A stretch of 20,090 nucleotides of DNA. It comes from Fen-1254 sp963769605. Lineage in GTDB: Bacteria > Bacteroidota > Ignavibacteria > UBA10030. The stretch covers positions 1-20,090 of the forward strand of contig CAVYML010000006.1 of the NCBI GenBank assembly GCA_963769605.1, in the 5' to 3' direction. The position numbers and the translations under genes were made by a program. The notes under the pieces were generated by a model. It made no database searches. It saw only the letters and a program-made list of their open reading frames with translations, and had not been told where the DNA came from. Positions 1 to 7,203 of the stretch are shown here, in pieces. Position 1 is the first letter of the stretch; the number at the start of each line of letters is the position of its first letter.

Positions 1-702
1 AGTCTCTAGTGCTTCCTTGACAAGCTTATTCTTTCGATGCTCTCGAATTTCATTTGCAAGAGCTTCCATCCCTTCAGGATAATCTTTGATAAGTGAATAA
101 AGATCATACGCATCTTTTTCTTTTCCGCGATTGTGAAAGGTTGTTGCTTTCATCGTAAAGCAAGCGACGGCATTGGCAATCCGTAAAGTGATTGCATTTT
201 TTGCCTTACTGGGAAGATACCCCTCAAGTCTTTTCTCGACAGGAGATGCGAACGCAAGGTCAACACCCCGACCCTTTCGTGCAAGAATATCCTGCACGGG
301 TTGATGACGATGGACAGGATCAGTTCCACCATATTCTGGTGACAATAGATCAACTTGAACAACATGCTTATGTCCTTCCCTGTCAGAAAACGTTCGAATA
401 AAACTTGCAGGCACTGCATCACCCTTGGAGTTGAGTTTTGGTTCATATCCTCTTTGGTGTAGAATTTCAAGAATAGTTTCGTAAGCGTCTGTTGGAATTG
501 ATGCTGGATTCAATGCAAGATCAATATCCAAAGAACCCTGATGTGGACTCTCTCCACTCGTTCGCTGAGTCAGAAAATATGGTACCCAGCCACCTATGAG
601 CACGATATGATGTTCATAAGGTTTTAAATAGGTCAGCAATTCAAGAAGGACTGTAAGACAAGCCTTAACATCTTCCGAGGAATATTCAGTTATAGTAGCC
701 AA
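1..702 (-). CDS. AbiEii-family nucleotidyltransferase toxin (partial)
   Basis: The frame is open from a TTG at 700-702 to the window edge, giving 234 residues with the C-terminus missing. TTG is chosen because AAGGAA (709-714) lies 6 nt upstream and overlaps the stop of the preceding gene. Near residues 36-64 there is a GGW turn followed by a GSLDIDLAL segment, the G-G/S...DxD signature of the nucleotidyltransferase fold. A third carboxylate is likely D118 in VVQVDLLSP. Further on, a K...R.KEKDAYDLYSLI segment matches the conserved lysine/KD-YDL region of AbiEii (DUF1814) toxins. Family knowledge: AbiEii is the toxin of type IV AbiE systems and acts with AbiEi in phage abortive infection. Its position 12 nt after an AbiEi-like gene supports the call. 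Activity is inferred; the true C-terminus is not visible. Confidence 0.75.
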   Translation of the reverse strand, partial: MATITEYSSEDVKACLTVLLELLTYLKPYEHHIVLIGGWVPYFLTQRTSGESPHQGSLDIDLALNPASIPTDAYETILEILHQRGYEPKLNSKGDAVPASFIRTFSDREGHKHVVQVDLLSPEYGGTDPVHRHQPVQDILARKGRGVDLAFASPVEKRLEGYLPSKAKNAITLRIANAVACFTMKATTFHNRGKEKDAYDLYSLIKDYPEGMEALANEIREHRKNKLVKEALET

Positions 703-714
703 GATTTATTCCTT

Positions 715-1749
715 TCAGAATTTAATAACCTGTGAACGAAGGAATTCGGCTTGTTCTTCACCTCTACCCCTATATCCATACAAGTCCACATACAATTGAA
801 TGGTACTCGTAATATTGATACGGTCCTTTTTTTGTAATCCATAGTATACGCCATCATCGTAGGGTCTTAGGAGAACCACATTTGAACCACTATCCACTTT
901 CTTTAAATTCAGCTTATCGATGATAGCCAATGGATCATCCACATAGACAAACGCTTTCGTATATCGGGTAAAGGGTGCGATCCGATTAGCGCCGGAAAAC
1001 AACGCTAGCGCATAGCGAATACTCTGTCGCTGGCATTCTTCGGCGATAGACTTTTCAATTTCAGGAACAGCACTGAGGGAATAATACTCAAAATTTTCAT
1101 TGAACGTGTAGGAATATTCCGCCCGCCAGAGATCTAAAAGCGCGGCAGGTTTGTTCAATTGAATCGCGGTCTGATTCTTGCGCACGATGACATCCAATTC
1201 CTCAAGGCGTGTTATTACCTTAAACACCTGCCCCACACTCAGGGAAGCTTCATTCGCTAATTCACGCATTGTCCAGAGGCGACTTGTATTGAGCAACATG
1301 ATCCTTGGTATACGTGAAGACTTTCCCTTGAAAACACTCTTAATTTTTCTCTCCGTTCGATATCGATTAGAATTTCCTTTCGTTTCGATATATGTTCCAG
1401 GAAAGGCAAGGTAGCTATTCCCTGAGAGATCGAAGAATCCAATACCCTCTTCCTTACAGATTTTACGACCATCCTCAGAGATAAACGGAGCAATGATGAC
1501 CGGATATAGAGACTTATCTTTTTCGCACAATATTTTTAGCTGCCGTGATGCAATGCGAATATACTTAGGAAAACCTTCTGCTATAACCTCACATACGATT
1601 TTTTTAGCAATCTTCTGATCCGGGACATAAACATCCAGAAGCAGGTCAACTCCCTTTTCTTTCGACTTCAATTGCCGTCGGACAGAAAGTGCCGGATATA
1701 AGGATTTGAAATCTTTTAAGAATATCCTTGTAATATCTTTTTCAAGCAT
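715..1749 (-). CDS. AbiEi-family antitoxin/transcriptional regulator
   Basis: A 344-residue protein. Residues 1-120 carry a nuclease-like alpha/beta pattern (GVDLLLDV with D35, then IVCEV with E54) that resembles a PD-(D/E)xK core but has no obvious catalytic lysine. Residues 155-205 form a winged helix-turn-helix (WTMRELANEASLSVGQVFKV, then a wing and PAALLDLW). The C-terminal part has the RYALALFSGANRIAPF segment typical of AbiEi-like antitoxins. Family knowledge: AbiEi represses its own operon and neutralises AbiEii without direct contact. The nucleotidyltransferase gene begins 12 nt downstream, and palindromic sites overlap the promoter. The ATG has only a weak Shine-Dalgarno site. It is longer than classical AbiEi because of the N-terminal domain. 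Family membership is fairly sure; a nuclease role for the N-terminus is speculative. Confidence 0.72.
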   Translation of the reverse strand: MLEKDITRIFLKDFKSLYPALSVRRQLKSKEKGVDLLLDVYVPDQKIAKKIVCEVIAEGFPKYIRIASRQLKILCEKDKSLYPVIIAPFISEDGRKICKEEGIGFFDLSGNSYLAFPGTYIETKGNSNRYRTERKIKSVFKGKSSRIPRIMLLNTSRLWTMRELANEASLSVGQVFKVITRLEELDVIVRKNQTAIQLNKPAALLDLWRAEYSYTFNENFEYYSLSAVPEIEKSIAEECQRQSIRYALALFSGANRIAPFTRYTKAFVYVDDPLAIIDKLNLKKVDSGSNVVLLRPYDDGVYYGLQKKDRINITSTIQLYVDLYGYRGRGEEQAEFLRSQVIKF

Positions 1750-1773
1750 TTACGTGTTTACCATATTATAAGT

Positions 1774-1809
1774 GTTCACCAATTGGTGAAAATATACTAA
1801 ATAGTGAAC
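1774..1809. promoter_or_regulatory. Palindromic operator for AbiEi autoregulation
   Basis: TTCACCAATTGGTGAA (1775-1790) is a perfect 16-nt palindrome lying directly downstream of the -10 box. GTTCAC at 1774-1779 recurs inverted as GTGAAC at 1804-1809 inside the promoter spacer, so at least three half-sites straddle the -10. AbiEi proteins are known to bind inverted repeats in their own promoter, so an autorepression operator is the natural reading. Binding itself is inferred. Confidence 0.65.
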
Positions 1810-1819
1810 AGCTTGTCAA
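1791..1819 (-). promoter_or_regulatory. Promoter of the AbiE-type operon
   Basis: On the minus strand there is a perfect TTGACA -35 box (1814-1819), a 17-nt spacer and a TATATT -10 box (1791-1796, one mismatch to consensus). The predicted transcript start falls about 35 nt before the ATG at 1749. This is the best sigma-70 type promoter I see in the window. Confidence 0.75.
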
Positions 1820-1838
1820 GAGTAAACTTATGTAGTAG

Positions 1839-1894
1839 TTGCTAAAAACTCGGGATTCTCGAACATACATACGAGATTCTTAAGTTTTCAGCAA
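1839..1894. repeat. Imperfect inverted repeat upstream of AbiE promoter
   Basis: Arms 1839-1861 and 1872-1894 share 18 of 23 positions when one is reverse-complemented, with a 10-nt loop. Two of the differences would be G-U pairs in RNA. It sits just upstream of the AbiE promoter. It could be a transcript hairpin or a protein site; nothing in the sequence decides this. Confidence 0.5.
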
Positions 1895-1954
1895 GCCACT
1901 CTGATTCACGATGTACTATTAACCCATTTATCCAATGAAATGCAGAAACCCTCA

Positions 1955-2030
1955 TGTCCATACCTTGGACACATTCTTATGACGTGTCCAAATCTTATCA
2001 CTTTTTGGACAAGTCTTCATTTGGTACCAA
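1955..2030. promoter_or_regulatory. Cluster of TGTCCA/TGGACA half-sites and a TTGGTACCAA palindrome
   Basis: TGTCCA occurs at 1955-1960 and 1985-1990. Its inverse (T)TGGACA occurs at 1965-1971 and 2005-2011. A perfect TTGGTACCAA palindrome lies at 2021-2030. This gives two inverted pairs within 57 nt in a non-coding stretch. The arrangement looks like a regulator-binding cluster, but no adjacent gene start explains it. Confidence 0.35.
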
Positions 2031-2247
2031 GTGGAACAGAATGGATCTAAATGGTGGGGATTTTTAAGGAATCAAGCGGTTTTTTTAAGACACAAGAGGT
2101 TTTGCAGACCTCCCCTTACCACTCTTGCCCGTCACAGGCGGGTGCGGTACGGCGCCATTAATCAAATTCTACTGTGATTTTAAATTTATTAGTATTTCTT
2201 TTAGTTCCTCTCGTCCTTTTTCGCTTTTTAGTGTATTTTAAATGAAC

Positions 2248-2337
2248 CATGCTCTTGTAGTCGATGCCGCTGACATCGGAAAGCCCCCGCGGTCACCGCC
2301 CACGGCTACAGAAAGAACCTCTTCAGTTAAGAGCATG
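2248..2337. other. Compact GC-rich fold, candidate structured RNA
   Basis: A 9-bp perfect closing stem, CATGCTCTT (2248-2256) with AAGAGCATG (2329-2337), encloses a second pairing TGTAG/CTACA. Inside that are two small hairpins, CGATG...CATCG and GCGG-TCA-CCGC. The segment is clearly more GC-rich than the AT-rich spacer around it. I could not match it to a riboswitch, 6S, SRP, tmRNA or RNase P signature on either strand. It could be a non-coding RNA or a decayed element. Confidence 0.3.
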
Positions 2338-2380
2338 CCGAATAGCGCGTTCAATGCACCTTCGGTGAATTTTTCTCGAA

Positions 2381-2438
2381 AAGATTAATTCATGGCTGTA
2401 ATACCGAGATGAATTACTCAAGAGCCGCGTTTAATCTT
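2381..2438. repeat. Nested inverted repeats
   Basis: TAATTCAT (2386-2393) pairs with ATGAATTA (2409-2416). AAGATTAA (2381-2388) pairs with TTAATCTT (2431-2438). The two pairings overlap and so would be alternatives. They lie in the otherwise gene-free spacer at 1820-2575; apart from the listed repeats I see no gene there. Confidence 0.4.
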
Positions 2439-2446
2439 AGAATGAA

Positions 2447-2480
2447 ATGCCCTGTAATCACAATCCGATCGACAGGGCAT
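2447..2480 (-). terminator. Stem-loop downstream of the isomerase gene, possible terminator
   Basis: ATGCCCTGT (2447-2455) and ACAGGGCAT (2472-2480) form a perfect 9-bp stem with a 16-nt loop, about 100 nt after the stop of the last gene of the catabolic block. On the minus strand the stem is followed by TTCATTC and not a solid U-tract, so a classic intrinsic terminator is only a possibility. Confidence 0.4.
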
Positions 2481-2575
2481 AAATTCAATAGATTTAATAT
2501 ACGATAACTCTCAGAGTAAATCAACTCTTCATGCTTTACTCCTCGGAACATTCTCTGGAATAAATGTACATTCAC

Positions 2576-4057
2576 TTACCGGAACGGATTTTCTGACGGA
2601 TAAAACGCGCCTTTAGGCCTGTTAAAGAACACATCACTTACGCCGAGCATCTTGCACGCCGCAAACAGCGTCTTGCCGGCGTGTTTGAATGCAATTGCCG
2701 TATGATGTGGAAAATGTTTTTCTAAAAGAACGTGTCGATAGAAACGTCCCATCTCTTCAATGGCAAAAACACCGATCGACCCGAATGACTTCGGATTCAC
2801 ATTCAACACTTCTCCATCGGCAACATACGCACCGATGCGGGCATCGGCGGATGCCTGGATGCGGAAAATAGAAATCGGGCCCGCTTTGATCTGCCCTTCC
2901 AGCGTTCCCCGCGTAATCGAGGGGTCTTTCCCCGGCTCCATAAGCCGGTGCATGATCAATTGGTACTGCATCACCGGCTGAACCAAACATCCTGCGGAAG
3001 TATTACCGCAATGGAAGCCCATCCACAAATCACTCAGAGTATATTTTCCAATTGCCGCTTTGTTTTCTTCGTACATGTCTTTCGGGACGGAGTTATTGAT
3101 GTCCAAGATCGCCGGAGGTACTTCCGTTGCACAGACTGCCATATATTCGCTCAGCGCACCGTAGATATCGGCTTCGCACGCCACAGGAATTCCACGCGCA
3201 GCCAGTCTTGAATTTAGATAGCACGGCACATGGCCGAAATATTTTTCGAACGCAGGCCAGCACTTATTGGCAAAGGCAGCATATTGCGATGTCCCGAGAT
3301 TGGCACTCATGAATTTTTCCAAAGCATATTCATATTGTGCAAGTTTTTCCATCAACTCCGGATATGTATTCCCCTTCCCCAATTCCTTTGCCATTTCTGC
3401 GGCGATGCGTTTGATTTCAGTATTGTCTTTTTCCGCTTGCACGATGTCCAGCAAGTCCAGTTCGCTGTTTTCCATAATCTCGACTCCGAGGTCGAACAGC
3501 GGTTGAATCGGTGCGTGGCAGGTCAAGAAATCGAACGGCCGGGGGCCAAAAGAAATGATTTTAAGATTTCGCACGCCGTTTACTACACGTGCAATCGGAA
3601 TAAACTCCGCAAGCATCAAAGCTATGTTCTTCGGATCACCGATCGGATATTCCGGGATGTACGGGTTCAGCCGGCGCAGCCCCATATTATACGATGCACT
3701 TAAAAGTCCGCAGTATGCGTCTCCCCGTCCGTTCACGAGATCCTTGCCCGTATCTTCGGCGGCGGCTGCCAGCATCACCGGACCATCAAATTTCTCAGCC
3801 AGCAGCGTCGTCGGCCCTTCCGGTCCGAAGTTGCCGAGATACAAAGCAAGAGCATTTACATTTTTCTGTTTTATCTCATCCAGCGCTTTCAAAACATCGC
3901 GCTCGTTCTCTATGATCGTTTCGATTTCGATTACAGGAACGTTAATTTCCTTGCATGCGGCAGCAACGTTCTTTCGCCGCGTGCGGGAGAGTTCAATCGG
4001 AAAGCAGTCCCGGCTGACAGCAACAAGCCCGAGTTTTATATCAGGTACGTTTTGCAT
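2576..4057 (-). CDS. L-fucose/L-arabinose isomerase family protein
   Basis: A 493-residue cytoplasmic enzyme of the fucose-isomerase superfamily (aldose to ketose isomerisation with a divalent metal). Likely metal ligands, placed by analogy with FucI, are E295 (ACEADIYG), D319 (AILDINNS) and a histidine at 451/452 (FPHHTAIAF). The N-terminal half has the Rossmann-like subdomains of the family (LALYLGNFGPEGP near 71-82). AAGGAAAG lies just before the ATG, and the gene begins 12 nt after the araD stop, so it is the third gene of an araB-araD-isomerase operon. No classical AraA is in the window. The context therefore suggests it turns L-arabinose into L-ribulose, but the family also acts on fucose, D-arabinose and related sugars. 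The fold is confident; the substrate is inferred. Confidence 0.8.
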   Translation of the reverse strand: MQNVPDIKLGLVAVSRDCFPIELSRTRRKNVAAACKEINVPVIEIETIIENERDVLKALDEIKQKNVNALALYLGNFGPEGPTTLLAEKFDGPVMLAAAAEDTGKDLVNGRGDAYCGLLSASYNMGLRRLNPYIPEYPIGDPKNIALMLAEFIPIARVVNGVRNLKIISFGPRPFDFLTCHAPIQPLFDLGVEIMENSELDLLDIVQAEKDNTEIKRIAAEMAKELGKGNTYPELMEKLAQYEYALEKFMSANLGTSQYAAFANKCWPAFEKYFGHVPCYLNSRLAARGIPVACEADIYGALSEYMAVCATEVPPAILDINNSVPKDMYEENKAAIGKYTLSDLWMGFHCGNTSAGCLVQPVMQYQLIMHRLMEPGKDPSITRGTLEGQIKAGPISIFRIQASADARIGAYVADGEVLNVNPKSFGSIGVFAIEEMGRFYRHVLLEKHFPHHTAIAFKHAGKTLFAACKMLGVSDVFFNRPKGAFYPSENPFR

Positions 4058-4069
4058 AAATTCTTTCCT

Positions 4070-4762
4070 TTATTTTTTCTGACCATAATAAGCATCCGAT
4101 CCGTGTTTTCGCTGATAATGTTTATTTTGGATATATTCCTTGAGAGGTGCAAGTTTGGGGTTTAGCTTTAGAGAACCCAGCGCCATTTCTGCCACTCGTT
4201 CCAGTATAAGACTGTTTTGAACGGCATCATTCGCATCATTTCCCCATGTAAAAGGAGCATGACCCGCTGCAAGTACGCCCGGCATGCTCTGCGCATCCAA
4301 ACGAGCAAACCGTTCAACGATCACCGCTCCCGTGTTTCCTTCATAGTCACCCCTGACTTCTTCTTCGGTTAGAAATCGTGTAACAGGAATGGAACCGTGA
4401 AAATAATCTGCATGTGTCGTGCCGAAGCACGGGATTTCCACGGATGCCTGTGCAAACATCGTGGCATACAAACTATGCGTATGTGCAACACCGCCGATAT
4501 GCGGAAAGGCTTTGTAGAGCCGAATGTGTGTTGGTGTATCCGACGAAGGCCGGAGTTTTCCTTCGACAATCTTGCCGTCCAGATCGACAACAACCATATC
4601 CGCGGATTTCAAGGATTCATACGCAACGCCGCTCGGCTTGATGACAATAAGTCCTTTCGAGCGGCTGATGCCGCTTGCATTTCCCCACGTAAGCGTTACC
4701 AACCCGTACCGGGCAAGGTTTTTGTTAGCCCGAACCACTTCCTTCTTCAATTGTTCCAGCAT
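4070..4762 (-). CDS. araD: L-ribulose-5-phosphate 4-epimerase
   Basis: A 230-residue protein, almost the same length as E. coli AraD and similar from end to end. It epimerises L-ribulose-5-phosphate to D-xylulose-5-phosphate by a retro-aldol mechanism using Zn2+. The zinc ligands are visible as H94 and H96 (GVAHTHS) and H168 (AAGHAPF), with D75 (SSDTPTH) nearby. The catalytic D119 sits in TTHADYF and Y226 lies in the C-terminal HGSDAYYGQ. The start ATG overlaps the araB stop by one base (TAATG), which indicates translational coupling. It supplies xylulose-5-P, a substrate of the transketolase encoded upstream in the same block. The class II aldolase family also includes fuculose aldolases, but the araD-specific motifs here are clear. 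Confidence 0.95.
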   Translation of the reverse strand: MLEQLKKEVVRANKNLARYGLVTLTWGNASGISRSKGLIVIKPSGVAYESLKSADMVVVDLDGKIVEGKLRPSSDTPTHIRLYKAFPHIGGVAHTHSLYATMFAQASVEIPCFGTTHADYFHGSIPVTRFLTEEEVRGDYEGNTGAVIVERFARLDAQSMPGVLAAGHAPFTWGNDANDAVQNSLILERVAEMALGSLKLNPKLAPLKEYIQNKHYQRKHGSDAYYGQKK

Positions 4763-6507
4763 TACTCCGTCTCCTGAATGACCGCTCTGCGAAGGCCAGT
4801 TCTCCGGACACCGCTTTTACGGACGCCGTCCCGTATCGCCAGCAAATCCTTCATGACATTGAACATACTGCCCGACCATTGCCGGGTCCCATATCCATCG
4901 TGTAATTGCTTGTATAACGCGAAAATTTTTTGATATGTTTCATGATGTTCTTTGTTCGGCATGTACTCATCGGTTTGTGCCGCCATAGCAGCTTCCGCAT
5001 CTTCTACGGAGTCATATCCACCCGCCTGCTTGCCTGCAGCGACAGCCGCAAAGATACCTGCACCAAGCGCCGGGGTTTGGCCGCTCCGGGAAACCTTCAT
5101 GGGACGGCCTATGATATCCGCATAAATCTGCATCATTAATTTATTCTTAACCGCGAGTCCGCCGCAGTTGATAACATCCCTCACTTGAACGCCGTACTGT
5201 TCGATACGGTCAATAATTTCAAGCGCGCCGAAGCCGGTGGCTTCGATTATAGCACGGTATATTTCAAACGGCGTCGTATGCAGCGTCTGACCGAGAAGCA
5301 ATCCGGTTAAGCGTACATCGACTAAGATGGTTCGGTTACCGTTGTTCCAATCGAGCGCAAGCAATCCGCTTTCGCCCGGTTTGAGCTTTGCAGCAACCGC
5401 TTCAAGATTCTTGAATTTTTCTTCCTGTGTTTTTCCGTAGGAATCGGGGACCAGCGTATTGACCAGCCATAAGAAAATATCGCCGACGCCCGACTGACCC
5501 GCCTCGATGCCGTAATATCCCTGCATCACAGAACCATCGACAATACCGCAGACGCCGGGAATGTCTTGTAATTGCTGTTGGTGGGGATGAATCATGATAT
5601 CACAGGTGCTTGTGCCTATAATTTTAACTAATGTGCCTGCACCAATGCCTGCGCCTACGGCACCCATGTGAGCGTCGAATGCACCGACCGCCACCGCAAC
5701 ATGTTCGGAAAGGCCGAGCTTGTCTGCCCATGCCGGAGAAAGGAATCCGGCAGGTTCTTCCGCCGTAAACGCTTCATCATATAATCTGGGACGAAGCACT
5801 GCCAGTTCGGGTGCAAGTTTGTTAAGGAATTCCTGATCCGGAAGCCCATTCCAGCTCCGGTTGAACATTGCCTTATGACCCGCTGCACAGATGCTTCGTT
5901 TCATTGCGCTTACGGATGTTTGTCCCACCAGCATAGCAGGAATCCAATCACAAATTTCCATCCAACTGTAAGCCGCATCGAAGACTTCGGGCGCTGTCTT
6001 GAGACAGTGCAGAATTTTACTCCACCACCATTCGGATGAATATGTGCCGCCGATTTTTGAAAGATACCCTGGCCGGATTTCCGACGCCAGTGCTGTAATC
6101 CGGGTTGCTTCTGCATAACCGGAATGATCTTTCCAAAGCCACACCATTGCCGCAGGATTGTTTTTAAACTGTTTTGAGAAGCACAAGGCGCTGCCGTGTA
6201 CATCGAGCGGCATGGGGCTGCTGCCCGTCGTGTCGACCCCGATACCAATCACGTCGGAAGCAGAAAAACTTTTTCGGACGGATCGGGCTTTTTTCAACGC
6301 TCCTTTGATGATTGCTTCAATTCCCTTAATATAGTCGGCAGGATTTTGCCTGGCAACGTTAGGATCGTGCGGATCCACGATAACCCCATCATTGCCGGAT
6401 GGATAAGCATACACATGGGTTGCCAGTTCCTTTCCGTTCTTTGTGTCGACGATTAAAGACCGGCATGAATTCGTACCGAAATCAAGTCCAATAACGTATT
6501 TGCTCAT
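4762..6507 (-). CDS. araB: Ribulokinase (FGGY family)
   Basis: A 581-residue sugar kinase that phosphorylates L-ribulose with ATP to L-ribulose-5-phosphate. The N-terminal phosphate loop is GLDFGTNSCRSLIVD (about 7-21). A VDTTGSSPMP segment (91-100) follows. The likely catalytic base is D278 in GAFDAHMGAVGAG, and the second phosphate loop is IIGTSTCD (about 297-303). C-terminal nucleotide-binding glycines appear in INCGGLAVKN. The long WxWKDH and SSEWWWSK segments are typical of ribulokinase and not xylulokinase. The start is preceded by a purine-rich AAAGAAGAAG. It is the first gene of the araB-araD-isomerase set. An IS200-type element lies 50-60 nt upstream, so its promoter may have been separated from it by the insertion. 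The C-terminal 30 residues are rich in arginine. Confidence 0.93.
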   Translation of the reverse strand: MSKYVIGLDFGTNSCRSLIVDTKNGKELATHVYAYPSGNDGVIVDPHDPNVARQNPADYIKGIEAIIKGALKKARSVRKSFSASDVIGIGVDTTGSSPMPLDVHGSALCFSKQFKNNPAAMVWLWKDHSGYAEATRITALASEIRPGYLSKIGGTYSSEWWWSKILHCLKTAPEVFDAAYSWMEICDWIPAMLVGQTSVSAMKRSICAAGHKAMFNRSWNGLPDQEFLNKLAPELAVLRPRLYDEAFTAEEPAGFLSPAWADKLGLSEHVAVAVGAFDAHMGAVGAGIGAGTLVKIIGTSTCDIMIHPHQQQLQDIPGVCGIVDGSVMQGYYGIEAGQSGVGDIFLWLVNTLVPDSYGKTQEEKFKNLEAVAAKLKPGESGLLALDWNNGNRTILVDVRLTGLLLGQTLHTTPFEIYRAIIEATGFGALEIIDRIEQYGVQVRDVINCGGLAVKNKLMMQIYADIIGRPMKVSRSGQTPALGAGIFAAVAAGKQAGGYDSVEDAEAAMAAQTDEYMPNKEHHETYQKIFALYKQLHDGYGTRQWSGSMFNVMKDLLAIRDGVRKSGVRRTGLRRAVIQETE

Positions 6508-6575
6508 TTTACTTCTTCTTTGTTTACAACGCGCTTAGCGGTTTAGTACCTGAGTCTATAATTTTTAGTCAAAGA

Positions 6576-6594
6576 CCTCCGGCAAAGCCGGAGG
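6576..6594. repeat. IS200 right-end subterminal hairpin
   Basis: A perfect 8-bp stem CCTCCGGC/GCCGGAGG with loop AAA. It lies downstream of tnpA on the minus strand, where the transposase would recognise the right end as a folded single strand. Confidence 0.75.
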
Positions 6595-6609
6595 CTTGAA
6601 AAGATTGTG

Positions 6610-6626
6610 AACCGCTCAAAGCGGTT
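6610..6626 (-). terminator. Hairpin just after tnpA stop
   Basis: AACCGCT-caa-AGCGGTT forms a perfect 7-bp stem starting 9 nt past the tnpA stop. It may end the tnpA transcript or be part of the right end. AGCGGTT recurs at 6537-6543, outside the element. There is no strong U-run after it. Confidence 0.4.
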
Positions 6627-6634
6627 AAAAGTTT

Positions 6635-7066
6635 TTATTCAAAAATAGTCATTTGATCCATACGCCTGTCCGCGTCTTCCTGCTTTCGTATATATTCTCG
6701 TATCGCTTTTTCATCTTTGCCTACTGTCGACACAAAGAACCCTCGAGCCCAGAAATGCTCTCCCCCATAGTTCTTTTTCTTCCCTCGATATTCTCGCGCT
6801 ATATGAATTGCGCTCTTTCCCTTGATATAGCCTATCACTGAGCTTACCGCATACTTCGGAGGAATGCTTACCAGCATGTGAACATGATCCTCCAGCATAT
6901 GTCCTTCTTCGATCCGGCTCTCCTTTTGTCGGGCTAAATCGTGGAATACTTCCCCGAGATACCTGCGAATCTCCTTGAATAGTATCTTCCGTCGATACTT
7001 CGGGATGAACACTACGTGATATTTGCATTCATACTTCGTGTGTTGTAAATTGTCTTGTCTATTCAT
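6635..7066 (-). CDS. tnpA: IS200-type Y1 transposase TnpA
   Basis: A 143-residue HUH-superfamily transposase, full length for the family. The N-terminal KYECKYHVVFIPKYRRK segment is diagnostic. The metal-binding HUH pair is H61-V-H63 in LEDHVHMLVSIPP, and the nucleophilic tyrosine is Y125 in AIREYIRKQE. GEHFWARGFFVSTVG is also typical. It cuts and joins single-stranded DNA at the hairpin ends of the element. The gene appears intact, so the copy could be active. A strong AAAGGAGA lies in front of the ATG, but it is paired inside a leader stem (7069-7112). There is no TnpB/accessory gene, which fits IS200 and not IS605. Confidence 0.93.
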   Translation of the reverse strand: MNRQDNLQHTKYECKYHVVFIPKYRRKILFKEIRRYLGEVFHDLARQKESRIEEGHMLEDHVHMLVSIPPKYAVSSVIGYIKGKSAIHIAREYRGKKKNYGGEHFWARGFFVSTVGKDEKAIREYIRKQEDADRRMDQMTIFE

Positions 7067-7068
7067 CG

Positions 7069-7112
7069 GAATCTCCTTTGTGCTTTGAGCTGTTCACACA
7101 TATAGGAGATTC
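7069..7112 (-). promoter_or_regulatory. tnpA leader stem that hides the ribosome binding site
   Basis: In the transcript, GAATCTCCT (plus-strand 7104-7112) pairs perfectly over 9 bp with AGGAGATTC (7069-7077), which holds the Shine-Dalgarno core 5-7 nt before the tnpA ATG. An inner TGTG/CACA pairing can extend the stem. Blocking of the tnpA ribosome site by a 5' hairpin is established for enterobacterial IS200. This is the same design in an unrelated leader sequence. Confidence 0.7.
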
Positions 7113-7145
7113 TTCTTTTTTCCGCAAAAGTCAAACTGGGGGAGT

Positions 7146-7164
7146 CCCCCGGCAGAGCCGGGGG
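7146..7164. repeat. IS200 left-end subterminal hairpin
   Basis: A perfect 8-bp stem CCCCCGGC/GCCGGGGG with loop AGA. GGGGG at 7138-7142 can pair with CCCCC at 7146-7150 instead, so two mutually exclusive folds are possible. It lies upstream of tnpA. Confidence 0.75.
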
Positions 7165-7203
7165 TTTACCCTATATAATTAAGTTGTAGAAGAGTATCCA
7201 TCG

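Larger units (their letters stand above)
6555..7172 (-). mobile_element. IS200/IS605-family insertion sequence
   Basis: A single-gene element of roughly 600 bp with the Y1 transposase at 6635-7066. Its ends are subterminal hairpins and not terminal inverted repeats: CCTCCGGC-aaa-GCCGGAGG at one end (6576-6594) and CCCCCGGC-aga-GCCGGGGG at the other (7146-7164). Each is preceded on the plus strand by AGTCAAA, as expected for IS200 ends in the same orientation. AATTATA occurs in both outer flanks. Exact ends cannot be fixed because this family makes no target duplication. The element splits the spacer between the epimerase gene and araB and has the same orientation as both. Confidence 0.8.

Noticed and set aside
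150..470. A 106-residue minus-strand reading frame at the left end
   Set aside because: It overlaps the AbiEii coding frame, which shows real family motifs from the TTG at 702 to the edge.
2158..2250. A 30-residue lysine/arginine-rich minus-strand reading frame (MVHLKYTKKRKRTRG...)
   Set aside because: No clear ribosome binding site; basic residues follow from A-rich sequence; its start overlaps the closing stem of the 2248-2337 fold.
3230..4082. Several long plus-strand open frames opposite the isomerase gene
   Set aside because: Antisense shadows of a well-supported gene; no family motif and no ribosome site seen.
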